From NCBI GenBank assembly GCA_958431945.1, contig CAUASQ010000038.1, positions 1 through 13,350 on the forward strand: DNA of 13,350 nt, read 5' to 3'. This DNA is from an uncultured Collinsella sp. GTDB taxonomy: Bacteria > Actinomycetota > Coriobacteriia > Coriobacteriales > Coriobacteriaceae. Numbering within the stretch: the first letter of the stretch is position 1; every line of letters begins with the position of its first letter. Below the pieces are notes generated by a model that was not told the origin of the DNA, made no database searches, and saw only the letters and a program-made list of their open reading frames with translations. A program made the translations under genes and the position numbers. Below are positions 1-6,391 of the stretch, in pieces.

Positions 1-82
1 CGACCTCGTGCTCGCCCGCGACCGAAGATGTGCTCAGCGAGCGCGGCGTCGACGTGTCGCCGCCACGGGTCGCATGAGCGCG
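1..82 (-). pseudogene. Fragment of a second FHA-domain protein gene, running off the left edge
   Basis: Read on the - strand, this stretch encodes residues very like an internal part of the FHA protein at 6392-7330: HATRGGDTSTPRSL here against HATCGGGTSTPRSL there, followed by a matching GE element. The nucleotide match is to about 6750-6830 in the same orientation, clearly related but diverged, so this is an old paralogue and not a recent copy. Similarity stops near position 82, and I see no upstream coding part or start codon that would complete the gene. The 5' part therefore seems lost. The C-terminal part, which would hold the FHA domain, lies outside the window. An intact gene with a different N-terminus cannot be excluded. 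Confidence 0.5.
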
Positions 83-646
83 GCGGCTCGCCCGACTTGG
101 AACTAAGGCGGGCGTGAGAGCAAACGGCATAGGGAACGAATCTTGCGGATGTACTCCTCGACGTCAGGCAGGTAAGCCCCACGAAGTCACCGGGGAGGCC
201 CAAGCGGCCCGGCACCACTTCCAGATTCTGGCCAGGGCGAGTCGTTCGCCGGTGGCTGAAGGCTCGCTCCCACCCAAAAGGGGAGATTCGCGTTGTTCCC
301 CAATCGCTCTCGCATCTTTCATTTTGCTCGAGGTGGGCTATAAAAACTTTCCTGGTGAAAGGCGGCGATTGGTTTCCTTTCTTTCTAGAGGAGCGCGCCT
401 GTAATCTGTTTTCATCCTAAATCAAGTTAAGATCGGACCTTCCAGAGGCAAGTCGACTCAAACTGCGAGGCTCCATGTTGGAATAAAGAGCGCTGTCGAA
501 GTGCCAACAACACAAAGCTTGCCAGTCTCAAATAGAACCTTTTGGGAGTCCGATTGGGCCGCACACCGAATCCCCGCTGGTGGTTTTTTATAGCTGCGCA
601 ACAATAAACAAGGTTAGTGCCAGTCCAGCATGAAATTGAGGAACGT
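83..646. other. Intergenic stretch without a convincing gene
   Basis: Positions 83-300 are GC-rich like the host genes, and the sequence becomes AT-rich after about 300, so the left boundary of the acquired segment probably lies here. A + frame at 114-404 and a long - frame both stay open, but neither has a believable ribosome binding site or a recognisable product. A - strand reading near 100-170 contains PDVEEYIRKIRSL, which looks protein-like and may be a gene remnant. I find no tRNA or clear att site. The promoter of the maturase gene should lie near 540-630; a T-rich patch with TTTTTATAGC at about 585-594 is a weak -10 candidate. Confidence 0.4.
638..643 (+). promoter_or_regulatory. Ribosome binding site that decides the maturase start
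   Basis: GAGGAA lies just before ATG 647. The upstream in-frame GTG at 617 has only a short AAGG very close to it. The site at 638-643 favours the ATG start, which also places the first conserved-looking residues (MHFFSVSDRRY) at the N-terminus. Confidence 0.5.
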
Positions 647-2005
647 ATGCATTTTTTCTCAGTAAGTGATCGTCGTTACTGCTTCGATGAGGTCACTCGC
701 AATTGCTTTCAGGTTGACCAAGCATCAGAAGATGCGCTTCGCATATTTGAAGCATCGGGAAGAACGGTCAACTCGAAGTTGCTAACAAAGTCACTTGCTG
801 CGAAAGGCTACGACCAAACGACCATAGCAGAACTTGAAGACGACATTGATGAGTATCAACGATTGTCTGAGCGGACTTTCTTAACAAAAGACACGCCTCG
901 AAAACTTAGATCCATCGAACTCCACGTTTCACATGCATGCAACCTTGGTTGTAGTTACTGTTTTGCCGGTAAAGGAGATTATGGAACGTCTCCTCTGCTG
1001 ATGACAGACGAGATAGCCTTCAAGGCGGTCGACTACCTCGTCGCAAGTTCATCGGAAAACGAAACGCTTGCGATCGTCTTTTTTGGTGGGGAACCCATGA
1101 TTAACGAGCCGCTGATATGGAAAACGGTCGACTATTCAAAAAGAATATACCCCAATAGAAACTTTACCTATTCTATTACGACCAACGGAACGCTTTTGAA
1201 TGACACTGCTGTGAATTCTTTCAAGGAGCACGGGTTTTCTGTTCTGATTAGTCTCGATGGTACAGGATGCAAGCACGATGCATCGCGCCCGTACAAGACG
1301 GGAGGCGGCTCTTTCTCCGATATCGACAAAAACGTTCGTCGTTTTTCCGAGTCGTTCCCCTTCGGCGCAAGAGCGACCTTAACAAATAATAACTGTAACC
1401 TTGTTGAAGACTATCTTCAGTTTAAAGAGATGGGCTTCAGAAGGATTTACTTCTCGCCCGTGAGCTCATTCGATGAGAATATCAAACTCGACGAACACTC
1501 ATTAAACAAAATCAGGGCGGGCCTAATAGATTTGGCGGATCAATATCTCAAACAGATTGATCAAGGGGAAAAGCCCTTGTTTAGAACATTGAAAACTGCA
1601 GTTGATTTGATTATGAGCAACAGGATCGCCTTTGTCGGATGCGGGGCTGGCAGGCGTTTTATTTCCGTGACTCCCGAAGGGGACGTATACCCCTGTCACA
1701 GGTTTGTCGGGATGATGCGATTCAAAATGGGCAACATCGTCACCGGAATTGACGAAACTAGGTATATTGAAAACTGGAGTCAGGGTGTCGAAAAAAGAAT
1801 TGACTGTACGGACTGTTGGGCTCGGTCTTTCTGTGGTGGGGGCTGTAGCTGGGAGGCTGCAGACGAGCACGGCTACTTGCCCAAGAGTCTACACCCTGCA
1901 TCATGTGAATATAGAAAAATGTGCTACGAGATGGCTTTTGACCTTATTTCCCGCCACTCATCTTCGCAGGAGAAAAATCAACGAGAAGCTACTGTATCGG
2001 AATAA
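647..2005 (+). CDS. Radical SAM/SPASM peptide maturase (ranthipeptide/SCIFF-maturase-like)
   Basis: This 452-residue enzyme probably installs thioether cross-links in the two Cys-rich peptides encoded just downstream. Residues 1-80 look like a PqqD-type leader-peptide recognition domain. The radical SAM core begins with HACNLGCSYCFAGKG; C98, C102 and C105 are the CX3CX2C ligands of the SAM-cleaving [4Fe-4S] cluster, and FFGGEP follows at about 145-150. The C-terminal SPASM domain is complete: C332-X12-G-X4-C350, then C387-X2-C390-X5-C396-X3-C400 and C420, which would bind two auxiliary clusters. The wording around the CX3CX2C motif is close to SCIFF and QhpD-like thioether-forming maturases (established family knowledge; the assignment is inference). 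An in-frame GTG at 617 would add ten residues but has a poorer ribosome binding site. Codon use is AT-rich compared with the genes after 6392, which fits transfer. It is the first gene of the likely operon 647-2774. Confidence 0.88.
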   Translation: MHFFSVSDRRYCFDEVTRNCFQVDQASEDALRIFEASGRTVNSKLLTKSLAAKGYDQTTIAELEDDIDEYQRLSERTFLTKDTPRKLRSIELHVSHACNLGCSYCFAGKGDYGTSPLLMTDEIAFKAVDYLVASSSENETLAIVFFGGEPMINEPLIWKTVDYSKRIYPNRNFTYSITTNGTLLNDTAVNSFKEHGFSVLISLDGTGCKHDASRPYKTGGGSFSDIDKNVRRFSESFPFGARATLTNNNCNLVEDYLQFKEMGFRRIYFSPVSSFDENIKLDEHSLNKIRAGLIDLADQYLKQIDQGEKPLFRTLKTAVDLIMSNRIAFVGCGAGRRFISVTPEGDVYPCHRFVGMMRFKMGNIVTGIDETRYIENWSQGVEKRIDCTDCWARSFCGGGCSWEAADEHGYLPKSLHPASCEYRKMCYEMAFDLISRHSSSQEKNQREATVSE

Positions 2006-2107
2006 GCGGTTCAGCGCATTACTGTCACCATTGTGGAGGTGTTCGTTCTTCTGATTACCGTCTGCGAAGCTTATTGCTACGTTCGCCGAAACCATTCTAG
2101 AAATATG

Positions 2108-2136
2108 GTGAACTAGACATCTTGGTTTGTTATACA
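2108..2136 (+). promoter_or_regulatory. Possible internal promoter before the precursor genes
   Basis: GTGAAC (2108-2113) and TATACA (2131-2136) are separated by 17 bases and lie about 40 bases before the first precursor, inside the 169-base gap after the maturase. Both boxes match the sigma-70 consensus only in part. A separate promoter would allow the peptides to be made in excess over the enzyme. This rests on pattern only. Confidence 0.28.
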
Positions 2137-2174
2137 CAATATTGAGGTTTTTCTGCACTCAAAGGGAGGTAGTC

Positions 2175-2378
2175 GTGAAGCATATTCATCCGATTAATCC
2201 AGGAAGTGGCGACGAGGCAGGCGTGAAGCCGATGTCTTTTGACTGCCTCTTGGGCATTACTGACATCTGTACTGTTTATGATAAAGCAGATGGCTGTGGT
2301 GCATACGATTACTGCGACTATGACATGGATGGCGGCAGCATCTGCGTTGTAGATCACTGTGGCATTGATCAAACGTAG
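2175..2378 (+). CDS. Cys/Asp-rich RiPP precursor peptide 1
   Basis: This 67-residue peptide starts with GTG and has GGGAGG five bases upstream (2164-2169), a strong site that fixes the start; the frame stays open further upstream but without such a site. The leader, about residues 1-23, begins MKHIHP and has no Cys. The core holds six Cys (24, 32, 41, 47, 57, 62) and nine Asp. Each Cys is followed by an Asp: C24/D30, C32/D36, C41/D45, C47/D50, C57/D60, C62/D65. The second and third are exact CX3D, and the last three are CX2D. CX3D is the unit cross-linked in freyrasin by PapB (established knowledge), so Cys-Asp thioethers are a reasonable inference. No GG cleavage site is visible. It aligns with the next gene in both leader and core, so the two are paralogues, and it follows the radical SAM maturase. 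Confidence 0.82.
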   Translation: MKHIHPINPGSGDEAGVKPMSFDCLLGITDICTVYDKADGCGAYDYCDYDMDGGSICVVDHCGIDQT

Positions 2379-2408
2379 TCTCTAATTGGATTAAGGTGAG
2401 GAGCTGTT

Positions 2409-2588
2409 ATGAAGCATATCCATCCTGTTGGTTCAAATGAACATCCTCCCGTTGAGCCTTGTTGTCTTGGAGTTGATATATGCAATTTTTACGACATCGC
2501 CGAGTGCCCTGTTGCGGATTGGTGCTATGTCGATAAAGAATCAAGCTGTGTTTTGCCAGCAGATTGGTGCGATTCAGTTGACGAGTAG
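2409..2588 (+). CDS. Cys/Asp-rich RiPP precursor peptide 2
   Basis: This 59-residue peptide lies 30 bases after precursor 1, with an AAGGTGAGGAG-type ribosome binding site at 2393-2403. The leader begins MKHIHP like its neighbour and ends at about residue 17. The core has seven Cys (18, 19, 25, 33, 39, 47, 54) and seven Asp, with Asp following each Cys: C19/D23, C25/D29, C33/D37 and C54/D58 are exact CX3D, C39/D42 is CX2D, C47/D52 is CX4D, and C18 also faces D23. The cores align as C-x-LG-(x)-DIC-xx-YD-x-A, then Cys, D[YW]C, CV and D[HW]C blocks. The extra Cys (C19) and shorter leader separate it from precursor 1. An overlapping longer frame that starts at 2428 is only a shadow of this gene. 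Confidence 0.82.
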   Translation: MKHIHPVGSNEHPPVEPCCLGVDICNFYDIAECPVADWCYVDKESSCVLPADWCDSVDE

Positions 2589-2666
2589 TTTTGTGGCTAG
2601 GAACTATTTGGTCCAATTCAGAATAAGATGGGAACAAATACCAAAATCTCGTGTCTGGGAGGAGTT

Positions 2667-2774
2667 ATGCCATTATTGCAAGGTCTCGTTGGATTAGCCT
2701 TTATACTTGCGTTATATCTGGCACCTTTTTTAATTCTATTCTTCATTATCCGACTCTTTCTTCGGAGAAAATAG
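2667..2774 (+). CDS. 35-residue single-span membrane peptide of the RiPP locus
   Basis: This short gene is preceded by GGGAGGAG (2657-2664), one of the best ribosome binding sites in the window, and lies 78 bases after precursor 2. The product begins MPLLQGLVGLAF, has one hydrophobic stretch over about residues 4-32 and ends in the basic tail RLFLRRK, so it should sit in the membrane with the C-terminus inside. It has no Cys and is not a precursor of the same kind. Position and topology suggest a self-immunity or export-assisting peptide (inference). I do not recognise a family. A terminator-like hairpin follows, so it would be the last gene of the operon. Confidence 0.6.
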   Translation: MPLLQGLVGLAFILALYLAPFLILFFIIRLFLRRK

Positions 2775-2838
2775 GAGTGTCACGCAAACATTAGCGTAGC
2801 TTTCTTCCAATATGAGCCGAGCATTGGCAAGTGGAATA

Positions 2839-2890
2839 AGAAGCCCGACCGTTCGCCACATGAAAGTGATCGGACGGGCTTCTCTATTTA
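2839..2890 (+). terminator. Hairpin terminator of the peptide operon
   Basis: AGAAGCCCG-A-CCG (2839-2851) pairs with CGG-A-CGGGCTTCT (2871-2883) apart from one central mismatch, and a small CAC/GTG pairing lies in the loop. The T-rich tail CTATTT is weak. It lies 65 bases after the 35-residue peptide gene and would end transcription of 647-2774. Confidence 0.5.
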
Positions 2891-2965
2891 ACCCGGGCCG
2901 CCACCCATAGCGGCTTTCCAAGCGTATTCTCAGTGCAAAGCAATCGTCAGTTTAATCCTATGCGC

Positions 2966-3163
2966 TGATACCGCATTTCATTTGTTCGGCTCGAATTCTA
3001 CGGCCTGGCAACCCTCGCACTCTCCGGCAAATGGATTGAACGCGAAGGCAGAGATGATGTGTGCGTGGACATCGAGGCTGCTGTAGGCAACATACTGGGA
3101 CATGGACCCCCGCTGCGCGTGGTATGCGGCCCGGCATATTCATTGCCGTCCAACCCCGTGTAG
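2966..3163 (+). pseudogene. Possible coding remnant, function unknown
   Basis: One + frame runs between a TGA and a TAG without a start codon and reads like a normal protein, for example RLEFYGLATLALSGKWIERE followed by DDVCVDIEAAVGNILG, with many codons ending in G or C. A - strand frame covers the same bases, so this may be chance. If real, it is the inside of a broken gene. I recognise no family. Confidence 0.2.
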
Positions 3164-3215
3164 TTGCAGCAAAGGGTGGAACCTCAATGCTCAGCTCATG
3201 TTGTCCGTGGGACAC

Positions 3216-3247
3216 GAGAATCGTAAGTACACTTTGGTGCGATTCTC
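3216..3247. repeat. 8-bp perfect inverted repeat
   Basis: GAGAATCG (3216-3223) and CGATTCTC (3240-3247) flank a 16-base spacer. It may be a hairpin or a regulator site. A second small dyad, ACTAAAG-TTTC-CTTTAGT, lies at 3327-3344. Neither is next to a clear start codon. Confidence 0.3.
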
Positions 3248-3374
3248 ACGCTGATACTGAGCCACCTGGAATAAGATACGTCGCGACAACACTTCGCTTC
3301 ACCTCTGTCTCGACAAGATGACGTAGACTAAAGTTTCCTTTAGTAAGAGAACGAGAACTATATCTGAAAGCGTT

Positions 3375-3437
3375 GCGATGGCGTGAAGGCACCGAGTCCG
3401 AACCGCCTGAATGCTACGTGCATCTGCATCGCCTTTT
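3375..3437 (+). terminator. Terminator-like structure in front of the transporter's 3' end
   Basis: GCGATG (3375-3380) can pair with CATCGC (3427-3432) around a nested GGCG/CGCC stem, and CTTTTT follows. On the + strand this would stop transcription entering the transporter gene from the left. The long loop makes it a weak call. Confidence 0.3.
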
Positions 3438-3474
3438 TGTTATCTCTGCCAGTTGGGTAGCACTACACTTGTCA

Positions 3475-5127
3475 TCATTTACCCTGGTACATGCTGCCTA
3501 AATCCACTACCCCTTCTACCGCGCCGACCATCTCGTCATCGTGAGAGACAACGATGATCAGCTGGCTTTGCTTGTTGCGCTTAACATAGGCCGCAAGCTC
3601 GGCGCGGCTTACAGCGTCTAACCCAGTCGTGGGCTCGTCGAGTACCAAAACTGACGACTTGCGTGAAATCGCCGACCATAAGTACACTCGGCGCAGCTCA
3701 CCGCCCGAAAGCGCGGAGCAACGTTTCCCGAGCAACTCCTTCACGCTGTTTTCCAGCGAAAGTAGGCCATCTACACCCCGGTGATAGGAAGAAAAGGGCG
3801 TGTCGAAATACTCTAACAGCTCTTTCACCGTTTCGTCCGGCGCGAAGCACGACTGTGGGCAGCACGATATCTCTCTCGCACGTATGTAATCCAAGTCGCA
3901 TTCTTCGATTGGCACGCCGTTGTATTTTACTTTGCCTTTCGATGAGTATAGCCCGAGCATCAAGTAAAGAAGTGACGTCTTGCCTCTTCCGTTTTCCCCA
4001 ACTATGCAATATGTACCAGGACCGGAAAACTTGAAAGAAAACCCGCCGAGGACCTCTCGGACAGATCCGTCTGGAAGGGCAACCGAGAATTCCAAATCAG
4101 ATACCGAAATGTCATTTATTTCATCGAGTTTAGCTAAATCGGTCCGATTCCACCCCGATCTCTCCTTTTCTCTCGTCGCGATAGCCGTCCTATCCCATGA
4201 TGCTTTGGCATCTTGATAGGATTTGAACAATGACATCATACTTTTCAAAGTCTTAAAGAGAACCGCGAAGTATGTACCGATGATAGTGTACTCGCCTATT
4301 GACATAGTTCCGTTAATGATTCGTACTCCGGAAACAACAAGTATCACCGCTTGAAACAACGCTGCGAAAAGACCATCGAGCGATGTCAGAGAATATGATA
4401 GCTTTCCGGAGCGCAAAACTTTGGGAAAATAGCTCTTAAACCCAGCGTCGAGCGCTTGTTCGCTCTTGCCGTACGAAGATGCCAGTTGAATGTTGAGAAT
4501 CTGATTAAGCTGCGATGCAATTGCGGCGTAAAAGGCGCTGTCCGCCTCTTTCTTCTCATACGTGACCCTATACAAAAGTTTCCTCAACCCAGTAATTACA
4601 CAGAAATACACGATGAGGAGAATGATGGAAAACACCGCGAGAGTTGAATCAATTGACCATATGATAAGCAATACGATGGGAATAGCTACGATGGACAGCG
4701 GCGCACTGATGAAATTCGCCAAAACGAAGGATGAGACCACGCTGGAGTCGGAAATAATCCGTTGCGTTGTATAGGCTGGATCGATGGTCCGACTCACCAA
4801 GTAATCGTCTCTTTCAAAACGCAAGACGGCCTCCCTGAGAAGATCAAAGGAAAGTCTCGTGCTTATGCGAATGGAAAGTGTTCCTGCAAAATAAGTAAAG
4901 AGGGTGGAGAAAACTCCTATTGACGCAACCAGGAGTGCGAAGAGTGCGGCGTCTCTTTCGCTGCGGTTACCGAGAAGAAAATCTAAAAATTTTCCGTTCA
5001 CGTATGGCATGGCATAGGAGAGAGCGGTTCCAATCACCGTGATAGCAATGAAGACGAAAGCCCCTTTTGCTCTGATGAACCTCGAGAGAACGCATCGAAT
5101 CAAGGAAGGCCCCAATCTACCCGCCAC
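3475..5127 (-). CDS. ABC half-transporter, peptide/multidrug exporter type (fused membrane and ATPase domains)
   Basis: This 550-residue membrane protein has about six hydrophobic spans in residues 20-300 and an ATPase domain from about 340. The ATPase motifs are all present: Walker A GENGRGKT (377-384), Q-loop Q425, signature LSGGE (473-477), Walker B VLVLDE (493-498), D-loop GLD and switch His529. It should work as a homodimer that exports a substrate at the cost of ATP. There is no N-terminal C39 peptidase domain, so it would not cut a leader itself. It points toward the peptide operon and ends 700 bases from it, so export of the mature peptides is the natural guess (inference). The GTG start at 5127 lacks a clear ribosome binding site; a slightly different start is possible. 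Codon use is AT-rich like the maturase. Confidence 0.85.
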   Translation of the reverse strand: MAGRLGPSLIRCVLSRFIRAKGAFVFIAITVIGTALSYAMPYVNGKFLDFLLGNRSERDAALFALLVASIGVFSTLFTYFAGTLSIRISTRLSFDLLREAVLRFERDDYLVSRTIDPAYTTQRIISDSSVVSSFVLANFISAPLSIVAIPIVLLIIWSIDSTLAVFSIILLIVYFCVITGLRKLLYRVTYEKKEADSAFYAAIASQLNQILNIQLASSYGKSEQALDAGFKSYFPKVLRSGKLSYSLTSLDGLFAALFQAVILVVSGVRIINGTMSIGEYTIIGTYFAVLFKTLKSMMSLFKSYQDAKASWDRTAIATREKERSGWNRTDLAKLDEINDISVSDLEFSVALPDGSVREVLGGFSFKFSGPGTYCIVGENGRGKTSLLYLMLGLYSSKGKVKYNGVPIEECDLDYIRAREISCCPQSCFAPDETVKELLEYFDTPFSSYHRGVDGLLSLENSVKELLGKRCSALSGGELRRVYLWSAISRKSSVLVLDEPTTGLDAVSRAELAAYVKRNKQSQLIIVVSHDDEMVGAVEGVVDLGSMYQGK

Positions 5128-5405
5128 AAAACATCAATCACTGATACCTTACACCTCAACACAACAGGAGCGAAGATTTGCCAATGAGACTGCTTTAAGA
5201 TTGCCTTGGGCCAATACGGTCTCAAGCTCTTCCTACAAGAGAGTCGGAATCGGACATCTCCTCCGACGAATCTGGCAATCGGGCGATTGAAATATCTTTT
5301 TCAACCGCCCGATTGCCACAATAGATTGGAGCGTCCGCCCGCAAACGACCTCGTTTTACACCCACCAAATCCTTTGCCTTTTGTCGCCTAGGCTAGAAAA
5401 ATCGC
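5128..5405. other. Upstream region of the transporter gene
   Basis: I see no gene here. It must hold the transporter's leader and promoter on the - strand, and it carries the long inverted repeat at 5274-5317. No convincing -35/-10 pair was found. Confidence 0.4.
5274..5317. repeat. Long 19-bp inverted repeat
   Basis: GGCAATCGGGCG at 5274-5285 continues to 5292 and pairs with 5299-5317 around a 6-base loop, with one imperfect pair (5286/5305). That pair is A-C in + strand RNA but U-G in - strand RNA, so the hairpin is fully paired only when read from the - strand. No T-run follows on either side, so it is not a standard terminator. It lies about 150 bases upstream of the transporter start, so a leader-RNA element or a small mobile-repeat relic are both possible. 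Confidence 0.6.
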
Positions 5406-5675
5406 TCATAATAACGCAACCAGCCTGCTCGCTTGAAGAAACCTAAGCCCGTAATGTAGATGTGCAAACTTCCGGACGCCTTGCGCGGCATAGCGCGTAT
5501 AAACTTCGTCAACCGCCTCAGAAATACCTGAGTATCGCGCCAGGGCAAAAGCATACGACGTCGCCGCCATACCCCGCACCCATTCGGAACGCGGACTAAT
5601 TAAATAGCTGCACAGTATCATCATACATGCATCTAGACCTGATTCCCCAAGTAGCCGACGTATTGATGCGAGCAT
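5406..5675 (-). CDS. Small ORF, probably the C-terminal piece of the decayed methyltransferase gene
   Basis: This 89-residue frame starts at an ATG without a clear ribosome binding site and directly follows the methyltransferase remnant at 5711-6140 in the same direction. Its sequence is protein-like (SEWVRGMAATSYAFALARYS, then VDEVYTRYAAQGVRKFAHLH). Codon composition is more GC-rich than the maturase. Its place suggests it is the C-terminal region of the same methyltransferase, cut off by stops and a frameshift near 5676-5713 (inference). It may still be translated as a short protein, but I recognise no independent family. Confidence 0.4.
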   Translation of the reverse strand: MLASIRRLLGESGLDACMMILCSYLISPRSEWVRGMAATSYAFALARYSGISEAVDEVYTRYAAQGVRKFAHLHYGLRFLQASRLVALL

Positions 5676-5710
5676 CGTGGGTCGCCCCTACGCCATCGTC
5701 GTCACCCCTA

Positions 5711-6140
5711 TTAGCAGTATTTAGTGTTTTCCTCTAAATGCGTATCGCCACCCTTAAGAATATGAAGTGTTATATCCAGACCCGATTGTCCCCCATCCCC
5801 AACGAAGGGATAAGGAATCTCATCCGGAATCGGCAGTAACGGAGGATTCACAACGACAAGCGAAAAACATGAGTCATCTCACAGAGGGGAGTAAAGGCTC
5901 CCCTCAAGCACCCTAGTTTCGTCATCCAAAGAGTTGATGGCAGTGTTCTTCTTACAAAGGTCGACAACAAAAGGGTTGATTTCTACAGATGTTACATCCA
6001 TGCCACAGTTGGTAAGTATCAGGCCCTGTATTCTGGGGCCAGAACACAAATCGAGAGCCTTCCGTGCGCTCTGCGGTGTAAGGCGCCAATCTCAGCAAAT
6101 CTGTCCCACAATACTGCGCTGAAGAACAAGACGGAACCCC
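5711..6140 (-). pseudogene. Decayed class I SAM-dependent methyltransferase gene (PrmC/HemK-like)
   Basis: A - strand reading with internal stops shows the ordered hallmarks of a class I methyltransferase. TPQSARKALDLCSGP matches motif I (SAM-binding loop, with the usual second Gly replaced by Arg), VTSVEINPFVVDLCKKN matches motif II and the following helix, and VVVNPPLLPIPDEIPYPFVG carries the NPP motif IV typical of N-methyltransferases that act on amide or amine groups. A TGA at about 5880 interrupts the frame between motifs II and IV, a further stop lies upstream of motif I, and the frame ends at 5711. No clean N-terminus is found. The gene is therefore dead or badly eroded. It might once have belonged to the neighbouring peptide locus or have been a separate passenger. 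Confidence 0.72.
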
Positions 6141-6391
6141 TGAGCCAAACTCCCCTATACCTTTTTAAGGCTAAGACAGGCAAGTTCACGCACCCGGCAT
6201 ATTCCAGAATAACATCCTATTGTTTTAGATGCTCTACAAGCATGAACAGCCGCGAATCGGAAAGATCTTCTAGTTTCGCCCCGACTGACCGCCAAGGGCC
6301 AAAATGGCCTCTCCATCCCCAGGCGACCGGCTCTGGCGCGCAGAGAAGTGTCCCCAAGTACCGGCAGGAAAGGAACGTCCCTAACTGCCGG
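6141..6391. other. Gap between the methyltransferase relic and the FHA gene
   Basis: No gene is supported on either strand. The N-terminal part of the methyltransferase should lie here but is not readable. A long + frame that begins at 6242 is a shadow of the - strand FHA and kinase genes. Confidence 0.4.
6350..6391. repeat. Palindromic element abutting the FHA stop codon (REP-like or terminator)
   Basis: CCGGCAG (6361-6367) and CTGCCGG (6385-6391) form a perfect 7-bp stem around a 17-base loop, and GTCCC occurs once before the stem and once in the loop. It touches the FHA stop codon at 6392-6394. No T-run follows on the - strand, so it resembles a dispersed REP-type palindrome more than a standard terminator. 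No second copy is present in the window. Confidence 0.4.

Larger units (their letters stand above)
2775..3474. other. Intergenic region between the peptide operon and the transporter
   Basis: No complete gene is visible here. It holds a terminator-like hairpin (2839-2890), a possible coding remnant on the + strand (2966-3163), two short inverted repeats (3216-3247 and 3327-3344) and a hairpin followed by a T-run (3375-3437). Open frames on both strands in this stretch lack ribosome binding sites and recognisable products. Confidence 0.5.

Noticed and set aside
357..386. GAAAGG/CCTTTC hairpin with T-rich tail
   Set aside because: Six pairs with a 13-base loop and no gene upstream to terminate; likely chance.
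114..404. + strand frame of 96 codons near the left edge
   Set aside because: No ribosome binding site, no recognisable product, and composition typical of chance frames in GC-rich DNA.
1749..2054. Frame inside the end of the maturase gene
   Set aside because: It is an out-of-frame shadow of the SPASM domain, whose Cys pattern is complete in the main frame.
2033..2110. Short GTG-started hydrophobic frame between the maturase and precursor 1
   Set aside because: The GGAGG touches the GTG with no spacer, so it could not serve as its ribosome binding site.
2428..2697. Frame of 89 codons over precursor 2
   Set aside because: The alternative frame at 2409-2588 has the ribosome binding site, the MKHIHP start and the Cys/Asp pattern.
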